NCBI RefSeq assembly: GCF_051020985.1
Contig: NC_135012.1
Location: forward strand, 13,456,451-13,520,450
Direction: 5' to 3'
Source: Nomia melanderi
Lineage: Eukaryota > Arthropoda > Insecta > Hymenoptera > Halictidae
Length of the DNA stretch: 64,000 bases
Positions 62,815 through 64,000 of the stretch are shown piece by piece. The position numbers and the translations under genes are program-made. Under the pieces are notes generated by a model. The model ran no database searches. It worked only from the letters and a program-made list of their open reading frames with translations, and was not told the origin of the DNA. The stretch's first letter is position 1. Each line of letters starts with the position of its first letter.

Positions 62815-64000
62815 GAGGAAAACGGGGAAAAGGGGGAGAAGGGTGGCGGAGAGGGAGCAGCCACGTGTGAGGACGTACTACGATTTACTCGCAGATCGGT
62901 GGAACGTCTTCCTCGTTCCCTCCCTCTCCTCCTTTCTCTTTCTCTTGGTCTTTCTCTTTCCGTCGAATGGCTCTCTTTCTTTCTCAGCCACCCCTTCCCC
63001 CTATCGCGTACTTCTCTTCCTCGTTCTCCACCTCCTCCTCCTATTCGTTTCTCCTCCTCCTGCGCCACCTCTACTCCTCCTACCACCGACATTATACTAC
63101 TACTACGGGGTACTCCACTTTCATTCAGTCGCTTCTAAAAATAAAGTCCCTGATTCACAATGCATGAATGACAATCACACTGAAAGGAATACCGCACAGA
63201 CTTGTAGCCTTTCTCTCTCCGTCCCGGCGACCGTCTCTGTCGCGCTTTCGATCTTTCGCTGTTGCTCTTACCGACTCGGCTCGTCCCGTCTCTGCCCCGT
63301 CTCACCGCCGTCTCTCCCCCGTCTCTCCCCCGTCTCTCCGGCGTGTCTCCGACGATTCTCTCGGTCTCTCTCCGGCTCTCCCGCGTCTCGTTTCGGCGGT
63401 CTCGCTCCCTTTTTCCGACTCGATCTCCCTCTTTCCATCATCCACCCTCCCCCGCCTGCCGTTTGCACGGCCACCCTCCGCCGCTCCCGCTGCCGGTCCC
63501 GTTGCCTCTGCCTCCGCCTCCGCCGCCGACACAACCACCGCTGCCTCGCGTCCGTCTCTCTTGTAAGAGAGTGAAATCTCGGTTCGCCTGTTGCGTCAAA
63601 CTATTGGCTTCGTGTAAATAGATCCTGTGGAAATTCCAAGTGCCATTGCCGCCGGGTTGATCGATCCGAGGCGGAACGGATCGATCGTACGAGAGATACT
63701 TGTTGCTCCGCGCGCAACCCCGGAATTCACGCATCCGACGAACCGTACGGAGTATCCGTTTCTCGCGCGACGTAACGGATACTCGGTCCCGCGTTCTCTG
63801 TGCACCTCCCGAACGAAACGCGAACGCGCGCGTTCCTTCGTTTGTCGAGGAAAGAAGTTGCCGTCTTTCGTCGATGATTCGACGAAAGGCGGGAAATTAC
63901 CGCAACGTTGCGGTACCGACGAGGCCAGTGTGCCGTGTATGTTCCTTCGCGATCGAGGATTATCCGAACGGTTCCCGGATCAACGACGGGGGTAGGTGCC

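Larger units (their letters stand above)
53421..64000. other. Intronic or intergenic DNA rich in simple repeats
   Basis: CpG- and TCGA-rich sequence with long but unconvincing open frames on both strands. It holds many microsatellites (listed), pyrimidine-rich stretches at 62.9-63.5 kb, and no recognisable protein family, tRNA or transposase. It could be the first intron of the gene starting at 53402. Confidence 0.45.

Noticed and set aside
62318..63574. 418-aa open frame
   Set aside because: Dominated by low-complexity Ser/Leu/Pro/Arg from pyrimidine- and GGC-repeat DNA; several overlapping frames are open on both strands.

Overview
The window is animal nuclear DNA, almost certainly from an insect and probably from a hymenopteran. 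Three points support this. The genes have short GT-AG introns. The paired-class gene, the drk gene and the Rpb5 gene are very close in sequence and length to their insect orthologues. The intergenic DNA is CpG- and TCGA-rich with many simple repeats, alternating with AT-rich blocks. The hymenopteran assignment is inference from base composition; I cannot name a species.

Left to right: (1) 1-3249, minus strand, the middle of a many-exon axonemal protein gene (CFAP74-like). I built it from 15 exons whose splice phases all agree. (2) 3.25-33.27 kb, about 30 kb with no gene I can support. It holds microsatellites, a diverged 234-bp duplication and a cluster of GGATTA sites, and looks like a regulatory domain. 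(3) 33.275-42.013 kb, plus strand, a complete five-exon Pax3/7-class gene, best called paired (prd): paired domain, Ser50 homeodomain, no octapeptide. A probable 1.5-kb 3'UTR follows. (4) 43.7-46.9 kb, an unusual repeat complex. It contains a large inverted repeat built from a 32-bp G/C-rich minisatellite, a 65-bp repeat carrying CTCF-like motifs, and a 92-bp tandem array. (5) 47.362-48.063 kb, plus strand, Rpb5 (RNA polymerase I/II/III shared subunit, 210 aa, two exons). (6) 50.9-52.495 kb, minus strand, drk (Grb2 orthologue, SH3-SH2-SH3, 211 aa, five coding exons). Its stop codon is the last codon before a 3'UTR intron. (7) 53.3-53.42 kb, a probable promoter (perfect NRF1/Ewg-type site) and a short first coding exon of an unidentified plus-strand gene. 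(8) 53.42-64 kb, intron or intergenic DNA rich in simple repeats.

The genes do not form a functional pathway. prd is a segmentation transcription factor set in a large non-coding territory. Rpb5 and drk are broadly expressed genes packed tail to tail in an AT-rich block. The repeat complex with CTCF-like motifs lies exactly between these two kinds of neighbourhood, which makes a boundary role an attractive but untested idea.
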